Shown piece by piece: positions 37,560-46,624 of a DNA stretch of 64,000 nt. Every line of letters starts with the position of its first letter. The stretch's first letter is position 1. Source of the DNA: Desulfopila aestuarii DSM 18488. Its GTDB lineage: Bacteria; Desulfobacterota; Desulfobulbia; Desulfobulbales; Desulfocapsaceae. Made by a program: the position numbers and the translations under genes. The notes under the pieces were generated by a model. It worked only from the letters and a program-made list of their open reading frames with translations, had not been told where the DNA came from and made no database searches. The stretch covers positions 1 to 64,000 of the forward strand of contig CAMBBS010000019.1 of the NCBI GenBank assembly GCA_945863875.1, written 5' to 3'.

Positions 37560-37949
37560 GCCGCGCTATGCAGGCGATCTCACAGGGTATTACAGATACA
37601 CATGATCAATTTTTTTTATACCATGGCAAATGACTGCTCGACTCGTGAAATAAAAAACGGTATATTCTGTTCTGGTTCTCTTTGCCGCACCGGCCGTACT
37701 GGTGGCTGCGCGGAAAAACATCACAACGGAACAGCTTTTTTAGTAAGAAAAATCATTGAACAAAAGTACCTTTTGCACGGATTGCACATTCGGTAATTAA
37801 CAAGAATAAGGTGGAGATTAAGAGGAGGCAGCGAGTATCATTTATGAATATCAGGAATCTCATTCGGCGCAACTGATATATCATACATTGATAAACCAAT
37901 AACTAATTCCAATTATTGGAAAAAAAACTGAGGGTATAGAGATTTAACC
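37560..37949. other. Gene-free region before the membrane Hdr-like pair
   Basis: About 390 bases without a credible gene. A GAGGAGG sequence at about 37823 is followed by a tiny ATG frame of ten codons ending before 37880, too small to judge. CCAATTATTGG (37910-37920) is a short palindrome close to the downstream start. The promoter of the next operon should lie here. Confidence 0.35.
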
Positions 37950-39692
37950 ATGAATTTCAATATACTTAATGTACTAACAGGAATTGCTGTTGTCGTTTGT
38001 CTGGTCGGGTTGGTTTTTCGATTGTCCATCTGGTTTACCCAGGGCATTCGTCCCGCTTCAGCACCTTCTCTGCCGACCCTCAGTGCTGGCGGCAGAATCG
38101 TTGCTGCCCTGCAAGGGGCTTTGCAGGTACTCTTCAGTTCCAGGATTGTTCTCTTCTGCAAATCGGTTTTCGTTGATCTCGTCTTTCAGAAACGCATTTT
38201 TGATAAGAGCTTTCTCCGTTGGACAGCGCACTCCCTTATTTTCTTTGGCTTTATCCTGCTGTTTTTTATGCACGCCCTTGACTCACTAGTGTCTGCATCA
38301 TTGTTCAGTAATTATCAACCCACACTCAATCCCTTTCTTTTCCTGCGAAATCTCTTTGGTGTCATGGTCCTTGTCGGCGTGGGATTAGCCGTCTATCGAA
38401 GACTTTCAATGAAAGCGCAGCGACTCAAGACCTATGCAAGTGACTGGACGGCTCTATTCTTTGTCGGGGTCATTATTTTTTCAGGTATGCTCCTTGAAGG
38501 CGCAAAAATATCCTCCTTCACGGTCTACCAGAATATGGTCGATGAATATGCCTCTGTGGACGAAGAGGAGGCAAAGGCCCTTGAGGCATTCTGGGTTGAG
38601 GAAAACGGAGTTGTATCCCCCCATGCCGTACAACCTTTTTCCGCGGAGCTCATTGCGCGAGGCCGCGAAATAAATGGTGACAGCTGCATTGAATGCCACG
38701 CTTCCAACAGAGCTGCTTTTGCAAGTTTTACCATAGCGAAAATCAGTCGCCCTTTCTCGGCAATGGTAGGTGATGCTGCCGCAGTAACCATATTTTGGTA
38801 CCTGCATATTCTCGCCTCCTTGTCCTTTTTGGCCTGGCTGCCATTCAGTAAAATGTTTCACATCCTTGCCGCACCAGTCAGTCTCATCATCAAGAGTGTC
38901 ACCGGCGATGAGATCAACGAACCGGCAAATATTCTCAACCGGCAGATGATTGGCCTCTCCGCCTGCACCCATTGCGGAACCTGTTCAATAGAATGTTCTT
39001 CAAGCATGTTCTATGAAACATTTAAGAATGATTTCATTCTGCCATCAGAAAAGGTTCAATACCTGAAAAGATTTGCCGCAAACAAGGAGCACGACCCCGG
39101 GATCGTAAAGCGTATGCAGCAGGGCCTGTATGTCTGCACCAGCTGTGACCGCTGCACCACCGTCTGTCCTTCCGGCATCAATCTGAAAGAACTCTTTGTC
39201 AGCGCAAGATACAGTCTGCTCACTGCCGGAACGCCGGAAACCACCATGCTCAGTCACTTCTCTTTTCCCCTGGCGCTGGCACAAAACTTTGTCGACGACC
39301 ATCTCAAAGCCCTGAAAAAGGTTACTGAGCTCTTTAAAAAGAATTTTCAGCATTTGTCGGATCTCACGTCCCCAATAACTCTTGGCAGGCCATCACCTTT
39401 TGGCAATAACAGCTATAAAGGCTGTTTCTCCTGCCAACGCTGCACCAATATCTGCCCGGTGGTCAGAAGCTACGACAATCCGGTGGAAGCACTTGGCCTG
39501 CTGCCCCATCAGATCATGTTCAGTTTAGGTATCGGTAATGTGGAACTGGCCATGGGTTCCCAGATGATATGGAGCTGCTCCACCTGTTACCTCTGCCAGG
39601 AGCACTGCCCTAATCAGGTGGAACTTTGTGATATTTTCTATAACCTAAAGAATAGTGCCATTAACAAAATCGAGGCAGGAGCGAGTTCATGA
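37950..39692 (+). CDS. Membrane cytochrome b/c and tandem HdrC-like Fe-S protein
   Basis: A 580-residue membrane protein joining an NarI/DsrM-like cytochrome b part to cytoplasmic Fe-S modules. Helices lie at about 8-25, 92-112, 130-150, 165-183 and 280-298. Between the last two, an external segment carries one c-type haem site CIECH (246-250). After the last helix come four cysteine motifs: C339-349, C396-406, C492-502 and C543-553, equal to two HdrC units. The stop overlaps the next gene (ATGA), which encodes an HdrB-like protein. The pair should pass electrons between the quinone or periplasmic cytochrome pool and a cytoplasmic acceptor. It resembles DsrMK, TmcBC and HdrDE but has a distinct arrangement. 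Confidence 0.8.
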   Translation: MNFNILNVLTGIAVVVCLVGLVFRLSIWFTQGIRPASAPSLPTLSAGGRIVAALQGALQVLFSSRIVLFCKSVFVDLVFQKRIFDKSFLRWTAHSLIFFGFILLFFMHALDSLVSASLFSNYQPTLNPFLFLRNLFGVMVLVGVGLAVYRRLSMKAQRLKTYASDWTALFFVGVIIFSGMLLEGAKISSFTVYQNMVDEYASVDEEEAKALEAFWVEENGVVSPHAVQPFSAELIARGREINGDSCIECHASNRAAFASFTIAKISRPFSAMVGDAAAVTIFWYLHILASLSFLAWLPFSKMFHILAAPVSLIIKSVTGDEINEPANILNRQMIGLSACTHCGTCSIECSSSMFYETFKNDFILPSEKVQYLKRFAANKEHDPGIVKRMQQGLYVCTSCDRCTTVCPSGINLKELFVSARYSLLTAGTPETTMLSHFSFPLALAQNFVDDHLKALKKVTELFKKNFQHLSDLTSPITLGRPSPFGNNSYKGCFSCQRCTNICPVVRSYDNPVEALGLLPHQIMFSLGIGNVELAMGSQMIWSCSTCYLCQEHCPNQVELCDIFYNLKNSAINKIEAGASS

Positions 39693-40621
39693 AATACGCA
39701 TTTTTCCAGGGATGCAACATCCCCATACGTATCCAGCAATACGCAACGTCCACCGAAGCGGTATTGAACAAATTCGGTATCGAACTCCAAGTTGTTCCCG
39801 ACTTCAACTGCTGCGGCTATCCGGCACGCAACGTCGACGAGAAGGCCTATCTTCTGCCATCTGTTCGCAACATGGCCATTGCCGAAAAAATGAATCTGGA
39901 TATCCTGGTTATCTGTAACTGCTGTTTTGCCAGTCTGCAGAAGGCAAAAAATGCTCTGACCAAGGACAGTCCGTTAAAAGATGAACTGAACGGCTATCTT
40001 GCCAAGGAAGGATTGCAGTATAATGGCACCGCACAGATCAAACATTACCTGACCGTTCTCTATGAGGAGGTCGGAACGGAGAATATTAAAAGCCAACTTG
40101 TCAATCAATTCAATGCGCTGAACATCTCGGTAATCCATGGCTGCCATATTTTAAGACCAAGAGAAATCACCACCTTTGACGACTCCTTTGTGCCGAAGAT
40201 TACCGAAGAACTTCTTCAGGTTACCGGCGTAACGAGCCTTGACTGGCGAGGCAAGCTCGAATGCTGCGGCGCGGCACTCGCAGGAATCAACCCTGAGCTC
40301 TCCGAAAAACTGTTGCATGAAAAGATCACCGGCGCCCAGACAGCCGGGGCCGAATTTATAACCCCTATCTGCTCATACTGTCATTTGCAATTTGACACGG
40401 CTCAGAAAAACATGGCGGACGTCAACCCCTCGGCAAAGCTTCTGCCGGTACTTCTCTATCCGCAACTGCTCGGTCTGTGCCTTGGCATCGACGAACAGAA
40501 ACTGGGAGTCAGACAAAACAGTACCATTAATGCTGCAGATATAGCGCGTATTCACTCCCTTCTTGGGCCTCCGGTCGCAGACAAGAAAAAGAAGAAAAGA
40601 AAATCAGCGGCAGCTGCCTGA
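39689..40621 (+). CDS. HdrB-like CCG-domain protein
   Basis: A 310-residue protein with two complete CCG domains of the heterodisulfide reductase HdrB type: GCN near residue 8, NCCGYP and CNCC in the first, and HGCH, ECCGAALAG and CSYC in the second. These motifs bind the unusual [4Fe-4S] sites that reduce disulfides. A Lys-rich tail ends the protein. It overlaps the upstream membrane protein gene by four bases, so the two likely form one complex. The disulfide substrate is unknown; methanogen CoM-CoB is not expected here. Confidence 0.88.
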   Translation: MKYAFFQGCNIPIRIQQYATSTEAVLNKFGIELQVVPDFNCCGYPARNVDEKAYLLPSVRNMAIAEKMNLDILVICNCCFASLQKAKNALTKDSPLKDELNGYLAKEGLQYNGTAQIKHYLTVLYEEVGTENIKSQLVNQFNALNISVIHGCHILRPREITTFDDSFVPKITEELLQVTGVTSLDWRGKLECCGAALAGINPELSEKLLHEKITGAQTAGAEFITPICSYCHLQFDTAQKNMADVNPSAKLLPVLLYPQLLGLCLGIDEQKLGVRQNSTINAADIARIHSLLGPPVADKKKKKRKSAAAA

Positions 40622-40740
40622 CGCGTTGACCGTGCCTGCGCCAAAAAAGACCCTCGCCACAAACAACACCCGATGCGGCGCCCTGTAGCGAAGACTATAT
40701 AACGCTGCCCCTGCAGGGTACCGGTGTTTTGACGAAATTA

Positions 40741-40790
40741 AAACCATCTCTCCATCCTGAGCGGAAGAGATGGTTTTTTTCTTTTTTTTT
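40741..40790 (+). terminator. Intrinsic terminator after the HdrB-like gene
   Basis: An 11-bp stem (40741-40751 with 40766-40776) with a 14-base loop, followed by a long T-rich tract. It separates the Hdr-like operon from cooC. Confidence 0.88.
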
Positions 40791-40896
40791 CACTGAAAAT
40801 GTTTACTATGCACATGAAGTTAAAAATTATGCCAAGATATGGCAAAATTCGAATGAATCTAATCATTTGCTTTGTATCTTTTTTTTGGAGACTTGT

Positions 40897-41658
40897 ATGA
40901 GTAAAGTTATAGCTTTTGCCGGAAAGGGCGGTGTTGGTAAAACTACCGTGGCATCACTGGTAATCCGTTACATGAGTGCATCAGGAAAATCTCCGGTGCT
41001 TGCGGTCGATGCCGATCCGAACAGCAACCTGGGAGAAACCATCGGCCTGGAAGTTCCGAAAACTATTGGTGACATTCGTGAAACCTACATGAAAGATCCG
41101 CAGGGCATCCCTTCCGGGATGGATAAAATAAATTACCTCCAACTTCTTGTCGAACAGGCACTGATCGAAAGGCCAACCTTCGATCTTCTGGTTATGGGCA
41201 GGCAGGAAGGCCAGGGCTGCTATTGCATGGTAAATAACATCCTGAATAATTTCACAGACAAACTCAGCGCTCACTATAAATATATGATCGTTGACAACGA
41301 AGCTGGGATGGAACACCTGAGCCGACGTACCAGCGGCCGGGTGGATATGCTCTATCTGGTCACCGATTACTCCCTGCGTGGCTTACGGGCTGTTCGACGC
41401 ATCCACACCATGCTCAAGGGGTTGAAGCTCGATGTGAAAAACCTGGCTATTGTCGTCACCCGAGGCCCGGAAAAGCTCAGCGACGCCTTTCTTGCAGAAG
41501 TCGCAGAAATCGGCCTGCCCATAGCCGGTGTTATCCCCAACGACGCTGCCCTGCTTGAATTCGATATGGAGCGCCGCTCCCTCCTCGAATTGCCCGATGA
41601 TTCTCTTTCTGTACTCGCCGTTAAAAAACTGATGGACGAACAATGTCCCGTTTTGTAA
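40897..41658 (+). CDS. cooC: CooC-like nickel-insertion ATPase for CO dehydrogenase
   Basis: A 254-residue P-loop ATPase of the MinD/CooC group with FAGKGGVGKTT at 6-16. The CYC pair at C108 and C110 (GQGCYCMVNN) matches the metal-binding CxC of CooC proteins, which separates it from ordinary MinD. It matures the Ni-Fe-S cluster of CO dehydrogenase or acetyl-CoA synthase. The frame is open upstream to 40729, but that includes a terminator; the ATG at 40897 has GGAG at good spacing. No CODH subunit gene is in the window. It is flanked by terminators on both sides, so it is probably a single-gene unit. Confidence 0.88.
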   Translation: MSKVIAFAGKGGVGKTTVASLVIRYMSASGKSPVLAVDADPNSNLGETIGLEVPKTIGDIRETYMKDPQGIPSGMDKINYLQLLVEQALIERPTFDLLVMGRQEGQGCYCMVNNILNNFTDKLSAHYKYMIVDNEAGMEHLSRRTSGRVDMLYLVTDYSLRGLRAVRRIHTMLKGLKLDVKNLAIVVTRGPEKLSDAFLAEVAEIGLPIAGVIPNDAALLEFDMERRSLLELPDDSLSVLAVKKLMDEQCPVL

Positions 41659-41681
41659 TGGCCGCTGCCTTGTATTAACCA

Positions 41682-41717
41682 AAAAGGGAAATACCGTTAT
41701 GACTGTATTTCCCTTTT
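41682..41717. terminator. Terminator after cooC
   Basis: A perfect 13-bp inverted repeat (41682-41694 and 41705-41717) with a ten-base loop; the descending arm ends in CCCTTTT. It lies 23 bp after the cooC stop. Confidence 0.82.
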
Positions 41718-41755
41718 GCGTTGCTACTAAAAATATCATCATATTTGACCTGCTT

Positions 41756-41796
41756 TTGACCTATATCAAAGGCATTGTTGCGATTCACGTTATAAT
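41756..41796 (+). promoter_or_regulatory. FNR/CRP-like site and TATAAT promoter
   Basis: TTGAC-CTAT-ATCAA (41756-41769) is one base from the FNR consensus half-sites, and a perfect TATAAT lies at 41791-41796. A start near 41803 would place the site centre at about -41, the usual position of an FNR-type class II activator. No good -35 box is seen, as expected for an activated promoter. The gene starting at 41872 would be the target. Confidence 0.55.
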
Positions 41797-41871
41797 TAAC
41801 GCAACATTACCCCACTATCCATTAAGCAGATCAATTACGGATGCGGCGCACAATATCTCAGGAGAGTTCTT

Positions 41872-42546
41872 ATGAAATGCCCAGGCCAGGATATGAAATA
41901 CTGGAAAGACGATGCAATCTTTGAAGCAAACTGTCCAAAATGTGGCTCCATTATTGAATTTTATAAAGACGATACCACCAGAAAATGTAGTCATTGTCAA
42001 CATCGACTGGTCAATCCAAAAATGGATTTTGGCTGTGCCTCCTATTGCCAGTTTGCCGAGCAGTGCCTCGGGACACTGCCCGAGGAATTTATGGGATCAA
42101 GAGAAGATTTGCTCAAAGACAAGGTCGCCGTGGAAATGAAACGCTACTTTCACGCCGATTTCAAAAGCATTCGAAAAGCCACTACTGCTGCCAGACATGC
42201 GGAAAATATTGGCAAAGCGGAGGGGGGAAACCTTGCGGTCATCCTCTGTGCCGCCTACCTCCACGATACAGGACAGGAGAGCGCCCGGTCTATCCTGCAA
42301 AAAGTTGGCGCCGGCGAACAAATGATTCTTGATATTTTCCGGCTTCTTGAAGACCAGGCCAGCCTGGGGCCAAATACTTTTCTTGAAGCACAAATAGTAC
42401 ATGACGCGTTGACCATCAACCAGCTCCAGGACGACCTGAAAGAGGGTCGAATCGACACTGACAGGGCTAAGCAACTCGTCGACCAACAGCTGTTGACCGC
42501 CTCAGCTCAATCTATTGCGGCTGCTCTACTGCCAGAAAACCGCTAA
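41872..42546 (+). CDS. Zinc-ribbon and HD-domain protein
   Basis: A 224-residue protein. The N-terminus has a ribbon CPKC...CSHC (21-42), then a further cysteine group (GCASYCQFAEQC, about 54-65). The C-terminal part is an HD-like phosphohydrolase: H in AARHAENIG, then AAYLHDTG, and a later H in IVHDALT. Genes of this kind are seen near CO dehydrogenase genes in anaerobes, but no biochemical role is established. It has a GGAG site and lies behind the FNR-like promoter. Confidence 0.72.
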   Translation: MKCPGQDMKYWKDDAIFEANCPKCGSIIEFYKDDTTRKCSHCQHRLVNPKMDFGCASYCQFAEQCLGTLPEEFMGSREDLLKDKVAVEMKRYFHADFKSIRKATTAARHAENIGKAEGGNLAVILCAAYLHDTGQESARSILQKVGAGEQMILDIFRLLEDQASLGPNTFLEAQIVHDALTINQLQDDLKEGRIDTDRAKQLVDQQLLTASAQSIAAALLPENR

Positions 42547-42725
42547 AAAAAATGAAATAATGTTCCCAAGCACACTTTCTTTCCTTAAGCACTTCTGTAT
42601 CCGCACCTTGTCTCTTGTTGTTATTTAAGATATTATCAAGACATACTTGGTTTTTTAGTACATCGACGGGATCCGGCTTCGTCGTACAAGATGTCAAAAC
42701 TTATCATTATTTCAGCAAGGTGGCC

Positions 42726-44108
42726 ATGGCCTCGGTATTAATCGTCGACGACGAACGCAGCATGCGGGATTTTCTGAAAATTCTTCTTGAAAAAGAAGGT
42801 CATGAGGTAACGACAACAGACAGCGGAGCGCACGCTCTTGGGATACTCACCAAGCAATTGGTTGATGTCATAGTCAGTGATATCCGCATGCCCGGCATGA
42901 CCGGCATTGAACTCCTGGAAACAGTGAAGGAAAAATCACCGGAGTTGCCGATAATCCTCATCACCGCCTTCGCCTGCCCAGATGATGCAGTTCTGGCAAT
43001 GAAAAATGGGGCGTTTGATTATATCAGCAAGCCCTTTAACGTCGACGAAATAAAATCGGTTATTGAATCAGCCACCAACAAAAACAGCCACAGCAGTAAA
43101 TCGCAGGAACTCACCACAGCCTTTCCGGAAATCATTGGCAAGAGCCGGGAAATGTTGAAAATTTTCGACATGATCAGACGTGTTGCCCCTACTCCGGCCA
43201 ACGTTCTTATCTATGGGGAATCAGGCACAGGCAAGGAACTCGTCGCCCAGGCGATTCATAATCACAGCAAGGTTGCCTCGCACAACTTCGTCCCCATCAC
43301 CTGCAGTGCCATCCCCGAAGATCTGATGGAAAGCGAACTTTTTGGTCATGTCAAGGGATCCTTTACCGGGGCAATACATGATAAAGCCGGATTGTTTGAC
43401 GAAGCGGACAACGGCACCGCCTTTCTCGATGAAATTGGTGAACTGACACCTATTATCCAGACGAAACTCCTTCGCGTTCTCCAGGAAAGAGAGATTAAAC
43501 CGGTTGGCGGGACACGAACAAAAAGAATCAATGTCCGGATCATTGCTGCTACCAACAAAATACTCGAAGATGAAATCAGGGCCGGCAGGTTCAGAGAAGA
43601 CCTCTTTTACCGGCTTGCCGTTGTGCCGCTGCGTGTACCATCACTCCGGGAACGCAAAGACGATGTCCCCGTTCTGGTGAATCATTTTCTGAAAAAATAT
43701 TCCCGACGGCTTGGCAAGGAAATTCAAGAAATATCTTCCTACGCCCTGCAGGTGCTGATGAATTATAACTTCCCAGGCAATGTCAGAGAACTGGAAAATA
43801 TAATTGAACGGGGCGTTGCTCTGGAAAGCTCGAATATTATCCTCCCGGAAAGTCTCACCTTTGCAGGCGGCATCAAGGAGTCCCCGCACGAGACCTCCTT
43901 CTCTTCCGCTAATCCTCTGATGCAGGCTGCGGAAAGTGAAGAGGAACTCTACGATCTCGGTATTGAAAAGGTGATTGAAAATCTTGAAAAACGACTCATT
44001 TCACATACCCTGACAAAAACCAACAATTCGAAAATGAAAGCTGCTGAGCTCCTGCAGATCAGTTTTCGATCTCTGCGTTATAAAGTGAAAAAATATGGTT
44101 TAAGCTGA
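42726..44108 (+). CDS. pilR: Sigma54-dependent response regulator (PilR/NtrC-like)
   Basis: About 460 residues: receiver domain with the Asp in VSDIRMPG near residue 53, AAA+ sigma54 activator domain with Walker A GESGTGKE (164-171) and the sigma54 contact loop GSFTGA near 212 (one change from GAFTGA), and a Fis-type helix-turn-helix at the end (AAELLQISFRSLRYKVKKYGL). The ATG at 42726 with AAGGTGG is preferred over the open-frame start at 42615. The kinase gene follows after 4 bp, and its PilS-like layout points to a PilR role, but no pilin gene is nearby. Confidence 0.87.
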   Translation: MASVLIVDDERSMRDFLKILLEKEGHEVTTTDSGAHALGILTKQLVDVIVSDIRMPGMTGIELLETVKEKSPELPIILITAFACPDDAVLAMKNGAFDYISKPFNVDEIKSVIESATNKNSHSSKSQELTTAFPEIIGKSREMLKIFDMIRRVAPTPANVLIYGESGTGKELVAQAIHNHSKVASHNFVPITCSAIPEDLMESELFGHVKGSFTGAIHDKAGLFDEADNGTAFLDEIGELTPIIQTKLLRVLQEREIKPVGGTRTKRINVRIIAATNKILEDEIRAGRFREDLFYRLAVVPLRVPSLRERKDDVPVLVNHFLKKYSRRLGKEIQEISSYALQVLMNYNFPGNVRELENIIERGVALESSNIILPESLTFAGGIKESPHETSFSSANPLMQAAESEEELYDLGIEKVIENLEKRLISHTLTKTNNSKMKAAELLQISFRSLRYKVKKYGLS

Positions 44109-44112
44109 CCCC

Positions 44113-45810
44113 ATGGATTTTTCCATTCTTTTAGACCGAGCCAGAAACACCATCAGCACAGATCAGCTCCAAAGGAACCAGCTCCTCTGGATGCTGCTGC
44201 TGCGGACTATTCTCTATACCTTGCTGCTCGCTGTCAGCTATATCTTTCAGGGCTCAGAGTTTGATATAATCATAGTCCCGGCCAATTTGTTTATCCTGCT
44301 TCTCCTGGCAGTGTATCTGGCAACAATTTTTTCCGCTTTTTGGTTGCTGATTTACCAGGGGAGCCTGCGTAAATTCGGTTTTATCCAGACCCTCATCGAT
44401 ACCTGCTTTGCCGCTCTTCTCGTCTTTTTCTCTGGATCTTCGAGCTCAATCTTCAGCTCGGTATTCTTTTTTCCCATTGTCGCCGGTGGGCTCATCCTGC
44501 CAAGGAAAGGGGGGCTGGTTGCCGCAGCCGCCGCCACGCTTTTATTCGGCGCACTTCTTTTTCTGGAAACCCACAGGCTCTACCCGGCGTATATATTGGA
44601 ATATGTCGCTTTCCCCTCGACCTCTTCCATGGCCAACCTCAACAATTTTGCCGTCCACGGTCTGACATTTTTTCTCGCGGCTATCCTGAGCGCCATGTTC
44701 GGTAAACGCCTGCTGAAGACGGAAGATGCGCTCAACGATTCCCTCAAGAATTTCGATCGCTTAGCCGTCCTTTATAAGCAAATATTCGACAATATCTCCA
44801 CCGGCATAGTCACTATCGACGAAGAAGGCATCATCACTTCAGCCAATGCGGCAGTTGATAAAATTGTCGGCCACAACAAGGCACTGGCATTGATCGGCAA
44901 AAAGTTGGCCACCGTTTTTCCCAACATAGAGCTTTCGGAAGAAAATCACCGGCTCACCACTGATTTTCAGAAAGATGATGGAACGAAAGTACGTCTTGGC
45001 TATGCCCACATGATTATTCAAGGTTCGGAGAATGAAAAGCAAGGCTCCACCAACCCGCACAAGATAATTACCCTGCGTGATATCAGCGAAATCGAAAAGC
45101 TCGAACAACAGGTTAGACAAACGGAAAAACTTGCCGCCATCGGTATGATGAGTGCCAGTATTGCCCATGATTTTCGCAACCCACTCGCTGCCATATCAGG
45201 TTCTGCTCAGGTGTTGGCCAAAGAGTTCTCGGAGGAAGGGACGAAGAGTTACGCCAATTTTCAATTGACCAACATAATCCAGAGAGAATCAAACCGGCTG
45301 ATTACAACTATTTCAGATTTCTTGAGATTCTCACGACCTGAACACTGTCATTGTAACTGGTTTTCACTGCGCAATTGTCTGGACGAAGTTCTGCAGGTCC
45401 TGAGAGCAGATCCAGTCTGGCCGGCAACAGCTCAGATCATTTTCGACTTTAACAGGACGCTTGATATATGGGCGGATGAGAAACAGATGTTTACGGTCTT
45501 CAATCATTTTATTCAAAACGGTCTGGCCTTTTGTCCGGCAGGCAATGAACGTATCACCATTACGGCCCATGAAACGAAAACCGCTCAGAACTACGACGCG
45601 ATTTTAGTTTCATTTCACGACAATGGAGCGGGAATCGCCGAGAACCAGATAGCCCAGCTATTCGAGCCGTTTTTTACAACCCGAACGGATGGGACCGGGC
45701 TGGGATTAGCGATCGTCAAACAGACCATAGATGAACATCATGGCACTGTTGTCGCGCAAAACGCTGAGACAGGGGGAGGACTGTTTACCATAACCATTCC
45801 TCTACCCTGA
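44113..45810 (+). CDS. pilS: PilS-like membrane sensor histidine kinase
   Basis: A 565-residue kinase with about six membrane helices in the first 200 residues, a PAS domain (about 215-330), a HisKA domain with H352 (SIAHDFRNPL) and a HATPase domain ending the protein (DNGAGIAENQ, GTGLGLAIV). The multi-helix sensor plus PAS is the PilS layout. It starts 4 bp after the regulator gene, so the two form one operon, in the order R then S. The signal is unknown. Confidence 0.85.
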   Translation: MDFSILLDRARNTISTDQLQRNQLLWMLLLRTILYTLLLAVSYIFQGSEFDIIIVPANLFILLLLAVYLATIFSAFWLLIYQGSLRKFGFIQTLIDTCFAALLVFFSGSSSSIFSSVFFFPIVAGGLILPRKGGLVAAAAATLLFGALLFLETHRLYPAYILEYVAFPSTSSMANLNNFAVHGLTFFLAAILSAMFGKRLLKTEDALNDSLKNFDRLAVLYKQIFDNISTGIVTIDEEGIITSANAAVDKIVGHNKALALIGKKLATVFPNIELSEENHRLTTDFQKDDGTKVRLGYAHMIIQGSENEKQGSTNPHKIITLRDISEIEKLEQQVRQTEKLAAIGMMSASIAHDFRNPLAAISGSAQVLAKEFSEEGTKSYANFQLTNIIQRESNRLITTISDFLRFSRPEHCHCNWFSLRNCLDEVLQVLRADPVWPATAQIIFDFNRTLDIWADEKQMFTVFNHFIQNGLAFCPAGNERITITAHETKTAQNYDAILVSFHDNGAGIAENQIAQLFEPFFTTRTDGTGLGLAIVKQTIDEHHGTVVAQNAETGGGLFTITIPLP

Positions 45811-45948
45811 AAACCTCTGCTGTCGGCATGCAAATAGCATATAAACCGTGGTTACAAAAGGCCGTGGAATGTTCCCCGACAAGGCAGAGGCCGGCGTTCA
45901 AAATGGGCAAAAATGGCCGTCTCATTTGGTAAATGCCCCCCTTGGGAT

Positions 45949-46548
45949 TTATTCTTGCGGAGTGGGTTGCAGGAAAGGCGGTTCAGCACCAATTCGAAGC
46001 TGATCGGTTTCAAGATATACCGTGCCTGTTCCAGCCGCATCGACTGCCAGTATCTTGCCGCCGATCCATATTTTTTCTCCACGGGCCAGCTCGAGAAGCC
46101 GGGGATAGAGGCCCAGGTCGACAGCACTTTCCAGCACCACCCCAAAGCCATCTTCCGACACATCAAGCACGAGCTGCATCCGACCATCTGCGCCCGGTTG
46201 AAGGGCGAAAAAATAGGCTGGCCACAGCACGGGCATTTGGGCAATTTTTTCGTCAATGGCATCCGCATTGAGATTTCCCATGGCCGCCAGCTGCTCCAGG
46301 AGCTCCTCTGGCGAAGGCTTAAGAAAATAGGACGTCGTCGCGGCTACCGGCTTCGCCGGGCCTTGGCTTTTTTGCATTTGCGGAGGCTCGGTCTTGAGTT
46401 CGACGCGCACCGGCTCGGCTGCAGGCAGAGGCTCTGGCTCTCGTTTATTTTTCTGTAGGTATATTCCACCGATGATAAAAATGAGGAAAGCTATACCTAT
46501 TCCGACTAGAGCCGCTCTCTCTTTATACTTTTTTAATAATTCAATCAC
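45949..46548 (-). CDS. Single-helix membrane-anchored protein of unknown function
   Basis: A 199-residue protein that I do not recognise. A GTG start leads to a short basic segment, one membrane helix (about 12-32), a Pro/Glu-rich linker (36-70) and a periplasmic domain of about 125 residues with mixed helices and strands and no cysteines. It is the last gene of the murA side of the minus-strand block, 76 bp after murA. A long inverted repeat at 45814-45890 lies beyond its end, between it and pilS. Confidence 0.6.
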   Translation of the reverse strand: MIELLKKYKERAALVGIGIAFLIFIIGGIYLQKNKREPEPLPAAEPVRVELKTEPPQMQKSQGPAKPVAATTSYFLKPSPEELLEQLAAMGNLNADAIDEKIAQMPVLWPAYFFALQPGADGRMQLVLDVSEDGFGVVLESAVDLGLYPRLLELARGEKIWIGGKILAVDAAGTGTVYLETDQLRIGAEPPFLQPTPQE

Positions 46549-46624
46549 AGAAATAAGATCTTCCAGCGCATGTTTAAGGCGTTGTCCAGAGAAAATTGTT
46601 TAACGTCAGTTAAACTGTACCGCA

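Noticed and set aside
37602-37796. 64-codon frame before the membrane Hdr-like gene
   Set aside because: No ribosome-binding site and no family match; probably part of the untranslated region.
45814-45890. Terminator between pilS and the 199-residue protein gene
   Set aside because: The inverted repeat has a 50-base loop, a two-base bulge and no T run, so it is too weak to call.
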